DNA from: VMCP01 sp964408945
Lineage (GTDB): Bacteria > Bacteroidota > Bacteroidia > NS11-12g > UBA955
Length of the DNA: 64,000 nt
NCBI GenBank assembly: GCA_964408945.1
Contig: CAYPBJ010000003.1
Location: 1 to 64,000, forward strand
Direction: 5' to 3'
The position numbers were made by a program, and so were the translations under genes. Below the pieces are notes generated by a model, which saw nothing but the letters and a program-made list of their open reading frames with translations, did not search any database and was not told the DNA's origin. Of the stretch, positions 1-8,084 are shown one piece after another (the stretch's first letter is position 1; each line of letters opens with the position of its first letter).

Positions 1-146
1 GCGATCTGATTACGCAATACCAACCCGAGTTCCCTGTAAAAGATCAACTTTTCCTTAAAGAATTCGTGTTGTGGGCTTTAGCAGAGCACCAAAAGTTGGG
101 CAAGGAACGCATGAACAACGGCTTCGACTTTGGCGATTTGTTCTAA
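1..146 (+). CDS. C-terminal end of a MoxR/magnesium-chelatase-like AAA ATPase (partial)
   Basis: The reading frame is open from the left edge and ends at TAA 144-146, giving the last 47 residues of a protein whose start lies outside the window. The visible part contains a FLKEFVLWALAEH segment followed by GFDFGDLF at the very end. As I recall, Bacteroidota magnesium-chelatase/MoxR-type ATPases end in a helix of this kind (KEFVLWxLxEHKxL) followed by an aromatic-rich tail, so I assign it there tentatively. No catalytic motif lies in the visible part. It converges on the leftward gene at 196 and is separated from it by a strong hairpin terminator. Confidence is good that this is coding, moderate for the family. 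Confidence 0.5.
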   Translation, partial: DLITQYQPEFPVKDQLFLKEFVLWALAEHQKLGKERMNNGFDFGDLF

Positions 147-180
147 AAAAAAAAGGGATGTTTTCACATCCCTTTTTTTA
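147..180. terminator. Bidirectional rho-independent terminator
   Basis: Hairpin with a stem of about 13 bp (149-161 with 166-178, core GGGATGT/ACATCCC, loop TTTC), flanked by an A-run on the left and a T-run on the right. It can therefore stop transcription from the rightward ATPase-like gene and from the leftward gene ending at 196. It sits exactly between two convergent stop codons. Confidence 0.85.
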
Positions 181-195
181 CTGAGTTATTATATT

Positions 196-2598
196 TTAGT
201 TCAATATGATAGACTTAGTTGCAACACGCGCACCTTGTTTATCTAAAATTTCCAATCTGTAAACACCCAAAGAAGACCATGACTTCAAGTCTACTGTGTA
301 CACTTGCTGGCTAATATTTTGAGTGTATACTTCAGCACCTAAGCTGTTGTATACTTTAACTGTATATCCATTCAAGTCAGTTAGGTTACTAACATCAATA
401 GTTAATTGATCTTGAGCAGGGTTTGGATAAACTTTCACCAACTGATTCTTAGAAATACTGTTAACTTTAACTGAGAATTTAACCATCAATGTATCAGTTA
501 CTGTAACACTTTTGGTCTCAACGCATGTATCAGCAATCGTTAATGAAACAGTGTTAGAAGTATCAATACAAACATTTGTGAAAGCGATGACTCTAAATGC
601 CTGCTTATGATTTCTTAAACTTACTGATTTTACGTTTAACTCTTTTGTGTTAGCACCTACATACTTTGAACTTACGGTTGGTAACGCAACCAATCCTAAG
701 TCGAAATCTGTCTCCCAAGTGAATTTGCTTGCAGTATCATTAACGCCTGCAGTAAATTTAACGTCTGAGCCAATGGTAACTGTCTCATTTTTAGGCTGCG
801 AAGTAATCAAAGTACAAGCCTTGAAAATAGTATTCAATTTAGCCGTTGCACTGGTATCTTTACACCAACGAGTATTCACTAAACATCTATACAACTCTCC
901 GTTGTTAGCCATAGTAATATTCAAAACTGATAAGGTATCGTTAGTAGAACCCTTTAAGTTTGCGTTATCGCTAAGATTTGTAAAGTTTGCGCCTTTAGAA
1001 ATTTGCCAAGAATATTGAGCATCTAGGTCTGGGTATGAAACATCAAACGATGCATTTTCACCCGCCTTAAGGGTTACAGACTTTGGATTTACCGTAAAAT
1101 CATCACAAATCACGAATGAACCAACTTTATTCAACAAGTTCGCAGAATAATCACTGCTTCCAATTAAATCTGTATTGGTAGATACTGGACGAAAATCAGG
1201 TGCTGTAGCGTTTTGTGGATCAATTAAAATCAAACCAGATTTATATTGAGCTTTATCAACTTGGTTAGCATTTCCAGCAAGTTTAATCCAAGCATCTAAA
1301 CCAGAAGCAGTATTCTTTGAATCAACCTCGGCCAAACCCGTGTTAGTAGCACTTGAACTTGCTGCAGCCGCAGTGTTTGCGATGTAGTTATTTCTGAACA
1401 AGTTACCATTTTCGCTTATTGTACCAGCCTTAACACCAGCAGCTATTAATGTACTATCACCGTCAAACATGATGAAGTTTCTGTATCCCATGAAAATTGA
1501 ATTGACAATACTCAATCGGCTATTTCTGCGAATACGTGCACCGCGACGGAAAGCACCTCTTCTTGTGCTACCTAAATCGCTGTAGGTTTTATCTAAAGCA
1601 ACTGGACCAACACAAGTAATGTTAGAGAAGATTGGTGCAGTCAAAGGCAACTTACCAGAACCTGCTGCATCGTTATCACTTTCAAAAGTTTCAGAAGTAG
1701 AAGCTCCAGAAGCTGCATTCCATGATAAATCGTAATAGTTAGTATCACGTACAGCAATACCGAACTGAACTACACCTGTGTATCCAAAGTCAGTATCAAA
1801 ATCGTCATCTGTAGTTTTGTAAGAAATGATTTTTTTGCAATTAACTTTACCTCCAAACCATTCGAAAGCGTCATCATTTCCGAAAGAACACTGAACGCCT
1901 TCAATTACAGTTCCAGAACCTAAAGATCCCATTGTCAATGAATTGACTTCCTTATTTGGTTCAAATGCAAGACCAGCGAATTCAATACGAACATATTTAA
2001 CAGATCCACTGTTGTCCTTGTCATCATTTCCACCAAATTTACCCAATCCGTTATTTACAGAGACGTTATTGAAACCTTCCAATTGCACGTCCGTACCTTG
2101 GTTATTTACAGCTTTACCGCAGATAACCAAACCGCCCCAATCACCTCTGTCACGAGATCCAGCGGCTTTGTTTGAGGTCATAATTACAGGATTTGTGTTG
2201 GTTCCTTGAACATCAATTTGTCCACCTCTTTCAATAACTATCGTCGCGTAATTTTTTGGTGAAGCTTGAAGATCTGCTTGACCTCTGATAACAGTCCCCG
2301 CAGGAATAATTAATTTTCCACCATTTTCAACTACCAACATACTTTTCAATAAGTATACTGTTTTAGCATCTAATGTTAACGTAGAAGTAATTTTCTTAAT
2401 ACTTGAAGCATCATTTAAAGTTGTAGAATCAGTAGAAGTTGGATAACTAGCATTTTTCGGATTCCACTCGGCCCAACCCTTGGTCCAATCCTTTGATGCA
2501 TCTCTGTGCAATGCACCAACAAAATTTACCTTTTCCAATGTTTGAGCTGCCAAAAACTGAGCGGCACAGGCACAAACGATTAAACTAAATTTTTTCAT
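196..2598 (-). CDS. T9SS type A sorting-domain protein with beta-helix-like N-terminal region
   Basis: Secreted 800-residue protein. Residues 1-19 form a signal peptide ending in a FLAAQ cleavage region. About residues 80-430 carry the glycine- and asparagine-rich pattern of Bacteroidota surface proteins with parallel beta-helix-like repeats (GTVIRGQ, then a GDWGGLVICG motif, GSVKYVRIEFAG, DDAFEWFGG). Two immunoglobulin-like segments follow at about 510-700, the first with a YRCLV strand. The last 75 or so residues are a Por-secretion-tail domain (VKVYPNPAQD... to KSIILN), the type A signal for the type IX system. It lies 101 bp downstream of a TonB-dependent receptor in the same direction, so it is probably a surface partner of that receptor. 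The ligand or substrate is unknown. An inverted repeat abuts its start codon. Confidence 0.85.
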   Translation of the reverse strand: MKKFSLIVCACAAQFLAAQTLEKVNFVGALHRDASKDWTKGWAEWNPKNASYPTSTDSTTLNDASSIKKITSTLTLDAKTVYLLKSMLVVENGGKLIIPAGTVIRGQADLQASPKNYATIVIERGGQIDVQGTNTNPVIMTSNKAAGSRDRGDWGGLVICGKAVNNQGTDVQLEGFNNVSVNNGLGKFGGNDDKDNSGSVKYVRIEFAGLAFEPNKEVNSLTMGSLGSGTVIEGVQCSFGNDDAFEWFGGKVNCKKIISYKTTDDDFDTDFGYTGVVQFGIAVRDTNYYDLSWNAASGASTSETFESDNDAAGSGKLPLTAPIFSNITCVGPVALDKTYSDLGSTRRGAFRRGARIRRNSRLSIVNSIFMGYRNFIMFDGDSTLIAAGVKAGTISENGNLFRNNYIANTAAAASSSATNTGLAEVDSKNTASGLDAWIKLAGNANQVDKAQYKSGLILIDPQNATAPDFRPVSTNTDLIGSSDYSANLLNKVGSFVICDDFTVNPKSVTLKAGENASFDVSYPDLDAQYSWQISKGANFTNLSDNANLKGSTNDTLSVLNITMANNGELYRCLVNTRWCKDTSATAKLNTIFKACTLITSQPKNETVTIGSDVKFTAGVNDTASKFTWETDFDLGLVALPTVSSKYVGANTKELNVKSVSLRNHKQAFRVIAFTNVCIDTSNTVSLTIADTCVETKSVTVTDTLMVKFSVKVNSISKNQLVKVYPNPAQDQLTIDVSNLTDLNGYTVKVYNSLGAEVYTQNISQQVYTVDLKSWSSLGVYRLEILDKQGARVATKSIILN

Positions 2599-2632
2599 AA
2601 TTATAAGGCGAAGATCTACCCGGCTTATAATT
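2599..2632 (-). promoter_or_regulatory. Inverted repeat abutting the start codon of the T9SS protein
   Basis: A perfect 9-bp inverted repeat (AATTATAAG at 2599-2607, CTTATAATT at 2624-2632) surrounds a 16-base loop that is much more GC-rich than the stem. On the minus strand the stem ends directly before the ATG at 2598. In the mRNA it would form a weak leader hairpin between the TonB-receptor gene and its downstream partner. There is no T-run, so it is unlikely to be a simple terminator. A protein operator is the alternative. Confidence 0.45.
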
Positions 2633-2699
2633 TTTGTGTGTCTGTAATGTTAACTTTTGATTAATAGCGCCCCAAAATAATATAAATGAATTCTTAAAA

Positions 2700-5561
2700 T
2701 CAAAACCTTAGACTGTAGGTAACCGTAGCTTGCCGTCCATTAGTGAAACTGAAAAGTGTATTGTCTCCATCCTTATCTTGATCTGTCCAAGCTTTACTAT
2801 CATATTTGCCATTCTTATTTAAGTCTTGGAAGAAAACTGACTTCTGAGCAATTAAATCTCCACATGTTAATTTGATTGTACCATATTTAGCATTTTTACC
2901 AAGGTCTTTGCCAATTTGTAAATCTAGAATACTTCTTCCAAATTCATAAATATCGGCACCAAATGGTTGCACTGTTTGAGCTACCCCAATGTATGCAATA
3001 CGCTGCCCAATTTTGTTGAAACTTGTATTGATTTGCCAACCATTATTTTCGTAAAATAAACTCATATTCACGACATATGGACTCTGACCTTGTAGTGGTC
3101 TGTTATTATTGCTATTTGAGCCATCGTTAAATTCAACAGTTGAGCTGATTAATGCCAAGTTACCGTAAAGAGTAAGATATTTTAACCATTTAACTCCACG
3201 ATTCAAACTACCCAAGTTTTTTCTTATCTCCAATTCCAATCCTAAATTTTTTGCCTTGCTTTCATTTCCATAGGTAAATGTTCTGATCAATGCTTGTGAA
3301 ACATCCAAATTCACTTCAATTGGATTTAGAATCTCCTTATAGAATCCACCAATACTTATCATATCTTCTTTATTAGAAAAAAGTTCCCATCTGACATCCG
3401 CATTGTTGATAAATGCGCGTTTCAGGTTTGTATTACCTAGAATCTCTGAATTCAAACCGAAATTATAGAAAGCAAAAGGCGCCATTTCTCTTAATTCGGG
3501 TCTATTGACCGTTCTGTAATAAGCAAAACGAAGATTGCTCTTAGCTGAAATCGGTAAAATCATATTTACGGATGGCAACCAATCTGTGTTTACTCCCAAA
3601 TCGCTCATCACTTTTCCAGAATTTCTAAAATACTCATTATTTAGGCTTTGTGTGAATTGTTCAACTCTCACCCCGTAAATCAACTTGAGAAAATTCACTT
3701 TAGTACCAGTTTTAAAGAACGGGATTTGATTTTCCATCATTGAATAACCCGCAAAAAGACTACTTCTTCCCTCATACAAATCTTTATCTATACCAGTTTT
3801 CTCTATCAAATAAATGGTCTTATCAGAAATTGCATTTGCTCCCAAATCTTGTTCGGGTAAATCTTTCGTGGGTAAATAACTACCAATAGGAGCATAAACA
3901 AACTGCCTACTGCTGAAGTCGCGTTGTCTGTTTTGAATAAAAACACCGCTTTTCACACTATTTACAATTCCACCTAAATCAAATCTATATTCATAATCGG
4001 TACTTGCCGAAATATTGTTTTCGTTCATAAAACTAAAAAATCTACCCGTACCTGCATTAAAAAATGCATTCAATACCAATTGTCTTGAATCAATATCATT
4101 ATCTGGCAATGAGTAACTTGCAATTCTAAAATCTGGGGTAGATCGATAAGTATTACCGAAATTCAACAACCAACTTAATTTGCTTTTATTATTACCGAAA
4201 CTATGTAAACCATTAATTTGACTGCTGAACAACCTATTGAAGTTAACCTGATTGGAATAACCCTCTCCAAACATATTGTTATCCGCATCTGTCATTCCTC
4301 TTCGAGAAATGGATCCAGCATCATAGGTTAAACTGAAAAGATTGCGAAAATCAATTTTATTCTTTTTGTTTAACTTGATACTAAAATTCAATACCCCTCC
4401 ATTTTGAACGTTGGTTGTCAAAATGTCATCTTCAAAGTTCTTAGTAATGTAATTTGTACTATAATCGCGAGATACAATATTTCCTTCGCTCATTCTTGGC
4501 GAAATAGAATAATTCCAACTAAACAAAACTCCTGCTTGTTTTTTTCCAATATTGAATGGCTTACCCATTGAATAGGTGAAACGAGGAGCAGGTAAAATAT
4601 TCACCTTTCTTAAGCTCCAATCATTATTGAACTTTTTTGTTTCTGACGCATTAAATTCTGGGTCAGCAGCAGCCGTGCCACCTTCAAATTGCATTTTAGG
4701 ATCCAAGTTTGGAATCAACCTCTTTTTCGATGGTAATCCCAAATACTCCGAACCAGATAGGCTGAACACATCCATTGAATTAAAAGTGGTGATGCTGTTG
4801 TATTGAAGTCCAAAAGAAAAACTCTGGGTCATTTTTTCAGGAATACTCTTTGTATTAATCTGTATGATACCGCCACCAAAATCACCAATAACATCTGGTG
4901 TAGCACTTTTCACCACAACGATGTTATCCAATAAAGCTGCAGGAATAACATCAAATGAAAACGCTTTTCGATCGCTCTCAGTACTAGGCAATGGAGCACC
5001 ATTTAGGTATCCCGCATTATAACGATCAAACATACCCCTAATGTTTGCAAACTTCCCCTCAGAAATTGTAGCTCCTGGAATTCTCTTGATTGCATCAGAA
5101 GTAGTCCTAATAGTTGTTTTTGCAAAATCTTCTGCACTTATTGATTCAACCATGCCTAAAGAAAGCTTTTTAGTTTGAATTGCCGCAGCTACAGAATTGT
5201 CTGTTGGCTTTTTCTTTTTAACAATATCAACTTGCCCAATTTTCTCTGCTTTGGTGACAATTGGATTGTAAAAGGTTTCTTTTCCAGACACAATCATTAT
5301 GGTTTCAGTAATCATATCATAACCATCAGCTTCTACAGTTACAATTCTCTCACCAGCGTCCATACTCATTGAAAAGCGCCCCTCAACATCTGTAATAATT
5401 GTATCCTTTGCTCCAGAAACAGTAATTTTTACTCCTGATAGAACATTTCCAGATTCAGCTATAACGCGACCTAATAATAGCCCCTTTTCAGACTGTGAAT
5501 AAAGACTCGACATACCTAAAAAGAATGCCAAAAACACTACCTTCAACCATGGATTTTGCAT
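2700..5561 (-). CDS. TonB-dependent receptor
   Basis: Outer-membrane active transporter of 953 residues. Residues 1-22 are a signal peptide. About residues 27-105 form a carboxypeptidase-regulatory-like domain (GRVIAESGNVLSGVKITVSG). The plug lies at about 140-240 and includes SDAIKRIPGATISEGKFANIRG, a PLPSTESDR segment and IGDFGGGIIQINTK. The remainder is the beta-barrel, ending in an aromatic residue (YSLRF). There is no SusD-like gene next to it; instead a T9SS-exported beta-helix-like protein follows 101 bp downstream, so this is a SusC-like receptor paired with a non-SusD surface protein. The substrate cannot be read from the sequence. The start ATG is followed by a clear hydrophobic core and no better start lies upstream. 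Confidence 0.88.
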   Translation of the reverse strand: MQNPWLKVVFLAFFLGMSSLYSQSEKGLLLGRVIAESGNVLSGVKITVSGAKDTIITDVEGRFSMSMDAGERIVTVEADGYDMITETIMIVSGKETFYNPIVTKAEKIGQVDIVKKKKPTDNSVAAAIQTKKLSLGMVESISAEDFAKTTIRTTSDAIKRIPGATISEGKFANIRGMFDRYNAGYLNGAPLPSTESDRKAFSFDVIPAALLDNIVVVKSATPDVIGDFGGGIIQINTKSIPEKMTQSFSFGLQYNSITTFNSMDVFSLSGSEYLGLPSKKRLIPNLDPKMQFEGGTAAADPEFNASETKKFNNDWSLRKVNILPAPRFTYSMGKPFNIGKKQAGVLFSWNYSISPRMSEGNIVSRDYSTNYITKNFEDDILTTNVQNGGVLNFSIKLNKKNKIDFRNLFSLTYDAGSISRRGMTDADNNMFGEGYSNQVNFNRLFSSQINGLHSFGNNKSKLSWLLNFGNTYRSTPDFRIASYSLPDNDIDSRQLVLNAFFNAGTGRFFSFMNENNISASTDYEYRFDLGGIVNSVKSGVFIQNRQRDFSSRQFVYAPIGSYLPTKDLPEQDLGANAISDKTIYLIEKTGIDKDLYEGRSSLFAGYSMMENQIPFFKTGTKVNFLKLIYGVRVEQFTQSLNNEYFRNSGKVMSDLGVNTDWLPSVNMILPISAKSNLRFAYYRTVNRPELREMAPFAFYNFGLNSEILGNTNLKRAFINNADVRWELFSNKEDMISIGGFYKEILNPIEVNLDVSQALIRTFTYGNESKAKNLGLELEIRKNLGSLNRGVKWLKYLTLYGNLALISSTVEFNDGSNSNNNRPLQGQSPYVVNMSLFYENNGWQINTSFNKIGQRIAYIGVAQTVQPFGADIYEFGRSILDLQIGKDLGKNAKYGTIKLTCGDLIAQKSVFFQDLNKNGKYDSKAWTDQDKDGDNTLFSFTNGRQATVTYSLRF

Positions 5562-5690
5562 TCTGTAAAATTGATATTTGTGTGTTACATTAATATTAAC
5601 TCAAGATTATCTTAAGTATAATTGCCCTTAGTTCTTTTTAAAAATGATCTACCGCATTTTAAAACAGATGGAATAAGTGTTTTTAATCAA

Positions 5691-5698
5691 TAACTTTG
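5691..5698 (+). promoter_or_regulatory. -7 promoter element (TAACTTTG)
   Basis: TAACTTTG matches the Bacteroidota -7 consensus TAnnTTTG and lies 27 bases before the ATG at 5726. No convincing -33 TTTG is visible at the usual distance. Its position argues against the longer TTG-initiated reading at 5696, which would start inside the promoter. Confidence 0.45.
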
Positions 5699-5725
5699 TA
5701 TTCAGTTAGCTGTTATTTACTTGAA

Positions 5726-6649
5726 ATGAAATCTTTTGTTGCAATTATCTCTAGTTTCTTTTTTCTCATTTATTCATTGGTGGGTCAAGTTGGTATTGGT
5801 ACCACTACCCCAGATGCCAGCGCACAATTGGATATCAGCAGCAGTTCTAAGGGACTTTTAACTCCCCGAATGACCTCAGCACAGAGAACCAGCATCTCAA
5901 ATCCGGCAACCGGACTCTTGGTATTTCAAACCGACGGAATTTCGGGCTTCTATTATTACAACGGAAGTTCGTGGACCAACCTATCGAGCGCATCGGCCAG
6001 TTCAGTTCCCAGCGGCACTGTGGTTTCCTATGCCGGCAGCTCTGCTCCTTCGGGTTGGCTCCTTTGCGATGGATCTGCAGTCAGCAGAAGCACCTATTCA
6101 GATTTATTTTCAGCTGTTGGCACGGTTTACGGCTCAGGAAACGGTTCCACCACCTTCAATCTCCCAGATTTGCGGGGACGCACTGTTTTTGGATTGGACA
6201 ACATGGGCGGTACGGCTGCCAACAGATTAACCACTACAGGCGGCATCAGTTCCAACAACACTTTGGGCGCCACCGGCGGATCTCAAAGCATCACATTGTC
6301 CACCACCAATCTACCAGCACACAACCACACCTTCACCGGAACCCAGGTCACCACCTCATCTGATGCTCACACCCACAACTATCAAGACGCCTATTTCGCC
6401 GAAAACTTCAGTGGAGGAACCGGCGGTAGTGCCCGTTACGGAACAAGCGCCAACACTGATAACGACAACAATTTCTATTGGAGAACCTCCAGCAACACGC
6501 ACAGCACCAGCCCCAGCAACATCGCCACGAGCTCTGAAAGCCACAGCCACACCGTCACCGCTTCAGGCAGCATCGGCAACACCGGCAACGGCACTGCCTT
6601 TTCGCCTTTAAATCCGGCAGTGGTTTTGAATTATATTATTAAGATTTAG
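5726..6649 (+). CDS. Secreted phage-tail-collar-domain protein
   Basis: A 307-residue protein starting at MKSFVAIISS with a signal peptide ending near VGQ. Next comes the VGIGTTTPDASAQLDISSSS segment and GLLTPRMTSAQR, a module common at the start of Bacteroidota surface proteins, then an FYYYNGSSW strand. From about residue 90 there is a phage-tail-collar domain (PSGWLLCDGSAVSRSTYSDLFSAVG as two overlapping halves, then FNLPDLRGRTVFGLD). The end is rich in His, Ser, Gly and Asn (LPAHNHTFTG, SHSHTVTASG) and closes with PLNPAVVLNYIIKI, as in tail-fibre-like proteins. No other phage genes are nearby, so it looks like a host surface protein. The DNA is visibly richer in G and C than the neighbours. 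It converges on mnmE with five bases between the stops. Function unknown; binding to a surface is an inference. Confidence 0.75.
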   Translation: MKSFVAIISSFFFLIYSLVGQVGIGTTTPDASAQLDISSSSKGLLTPRMTSAQRTSISNPATGLLVFQTDGISGFYYYNGSSWTNLSSASASSVPSGTVVSYAGSSAPSGWLLCDGSAVSRSTYSDLFSAVGTVYGSGNGSTTFNLPDLRGRTVFGLDNMGGTAANRLTTTGGISSNNTLGATGGSQSITLSTTNLPAHNHTFTGTQVTTSSDAHTHNYQDAYFAENFSGGTGGSARYGTSANTDNDNNFYWRTSSNTHSTSPSNIATSSESHSHTVTASGSIGNTGNGTAFSPLNPAVVLNYIIKI

Positions 6650-6654
6650 CGTTT

Positions 6655-8046
6655 TTACTTCCCAATACAAAACCTACTAAAAATATTCCCTAATATCTCC
6701 TCAGTATCTATCTCGCCAGTGATTGAGGCCAAAGCGCGGATGCCGCTGCGCAAATGAAAAGATAAGAGGTCGCCGGTCATTTGGTATTCGATGCCTTCCA
6801 AAAGCTTGACTAACTCCTGCGAACATTGGTCAAGAGCGTCGGCGTGGCGCGCGTTGGTGACTACCGTTAAGCCATCCAAAGAACGCAATTCTGCCGTGAA
6901 TCGCTGTGTCAGCTCTGCCGTTAATTGCTGTACCGATGAACGATCTTTGGCAACAACACGAAGCAATTCGCCTTCTTGCCTCTCATGTTCCATCATCAAT
7001 TCAGAGGTGGAAAACGATTGAATGTCCCCAGAAAAAACATCCATTTTATTGGCAACTACCCAGATTCGTGTAGTCTTTTCGCGGAGCATTTTTAGGTCTG
7101 ACTCAAATTCATCGAGGGTCAATTCTGACGGATCAAACAAATACAGTGTTGCGCCGCCCGCTTCGATGTGCTTGAAGGTGCGGTTGATACCCTCTCGTTC
7201 TATCGAATCGCTGGCCTCTCGGATGCCTGCCGTGTCAACCAAACGAATGCGTACATCTCCCAAATTCAAAACCTCTTCGATCGCATCGCGCGTGGTGCCC
7301 TTGATGTCGCTCACTATGGCCCGATCTTCGTTCAAAAGGGCATTGAAGAGCGTGCTTTTTCCGGCGTTGGGACGACCGGCTAGAACCAAAGTAAATCCTT
7401 TTTTCAAAGCATTTCCAAGGGCGAAAGAATCTCTCAAATGATCAACCCTTTGCTTCAAGTCAAGAACCAAGTTCTGCAGTTCAGCACGCGAAGCAAATTC
7501 AACGTCTTCCTCGCCAAAATCAAGTTCCAATTCTATCAAGGAAACAAACCAAAGCAACTTATCTCGCAGCTCTGCAATGTCTTTAGAAAACCCTCCACGA
7601 AGCTGCTTCAACGCCTGTTCGTGGGCAAACTTGTGCTCAGCAGCAATGACATCGGCAACGGCTTCGGCTTGCGCCAAATCAATCTTCCCGTTGAGAAAGG
7701 CTCTTTGGGTAAACTCACCGGGATCAGCCATCCGAATTCCCACCGACAACAAAGCTTTAAGCAAACGTTGCGCAATATAATCACTTCCGTGGTAGGCAAT
7801 CTCCACCGAGTTTTCGCCGGTGTAACTTTTGCCATCCCTGAAAACCGTTATGAGCGACTCGTCTATAAGTCCCTCGTAATCAAAAATCCGCCTCAAAACC
7901 GCCCTGTGAGATTCAACCTCATTTAGGGGTTTCTTCAGCAATGCATTCACTTTCAGTAAACTTTCAGCACCAGAAACGCGTATTAGTCCAACAGCTCCAA
8001 TACCCGATGCGGTGGCGATGGCGGCGATACAATCTTGGTGCTTCAT
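6655..8046 (-). CDS. mnmE: tRNA uridine-5-carboxymethylaminomethyl(34) synthesis GTPase MnmE
   Basis: With MnmG, MnmE modifies the wobble uridine of several tRNAs. The 463-residue protein has the N-terminal tetrahydrofolate-binding domain (MKHQDCIAAIATASG onwards), a helical domain, and an inserted G domain with G1 GRPNAGKS at about 224-231, DTAGIRE and NKMD. It ends in the diagnostic C-terminal FCIGK motif whose Cys is essential in the family. I start it at MKHQD: a -7 promoter element overlaps the codons of a possible five-residue extension. It is divergent from fhs with 38 bp between starts. A folate-binding tRNA-modification enzyme next to a folate C1 enzyme may be functionally meaningful or accidental. 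Confidence 0.96.
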   Translation of the reverse strand: MKHQDCIAAIATASGIGAVGLIRVSGAESLLKVNALLKKPLNEVESHRAVLRRIFDYEGLIDESLITVFRDGKSYTGENSVEIAYHGSDYIAQRLLKALLSVGIRMADPGEFTQRAFLNGKIDLAQAEAVADVIAAEHKFAHEQALKQLRGGFSKDIAELRDKLLWFVSLIELELDFGEEDVEFASRAELQNLVLDLKQRVDHLRDSFALGNALKKGFTLVLAGRPNAGKSTLFNALLNEDRAIVSDIKGTTRDAIEEVLNLGDVRIRLVDTAGIREASDSIEREGINRTFKHIEAGGATLYLFDPSELTLDEFESDLKMLREKTTRIWVVANKMDVFSGDIQSFSTSELMMEHERQEGELLRVVAKDRSSVQQLTAELTQRFTAELRSLDGLTVVTNARHADALDQCSQELVKLLEGIEYQMTGDLLSFHLRSGIRALASITGEIDTEEILGNIFSRFCIGK

Positions 8047-8050
8047 GTTG

Positions 8051-8058
8051 CAAAAATA
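8051..8058 (-). promoter_or_regulatory. -7 promoter element of mnmE (TATTTTTG)
   Basis: On the minus strand TATTTTTG is followed by CAAC and then the ATG at 8046. The match to TAnnTTTG is exact. The four-base gap implies that transcription begins at or next to the A of the start codon. No clear -33 TTTG is visible. Confidence 0.55.
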
Positions 8059-8084
8059 CATCGAAAATATTAGTAACTTGCCGT

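Noticed and set aside
5726..6649. Prophage remnant
   Set aside because: Only one phage-type domain is present, with a signal peptide and a Bacteroidota surface module; no integrase, capsid or tail genes flank it.
7438..7926. Antisense reading frame (162 codons) within mnmE
   Set aside because: mnmE is fully supported by motifs on the other strand; this frame has no recognisable domain.
8047..8061. Five-residue N-terminal extension of mnmE
   Set aside because: These bases form the -7 promoter element and the family starts at the MKHQD-type residue.
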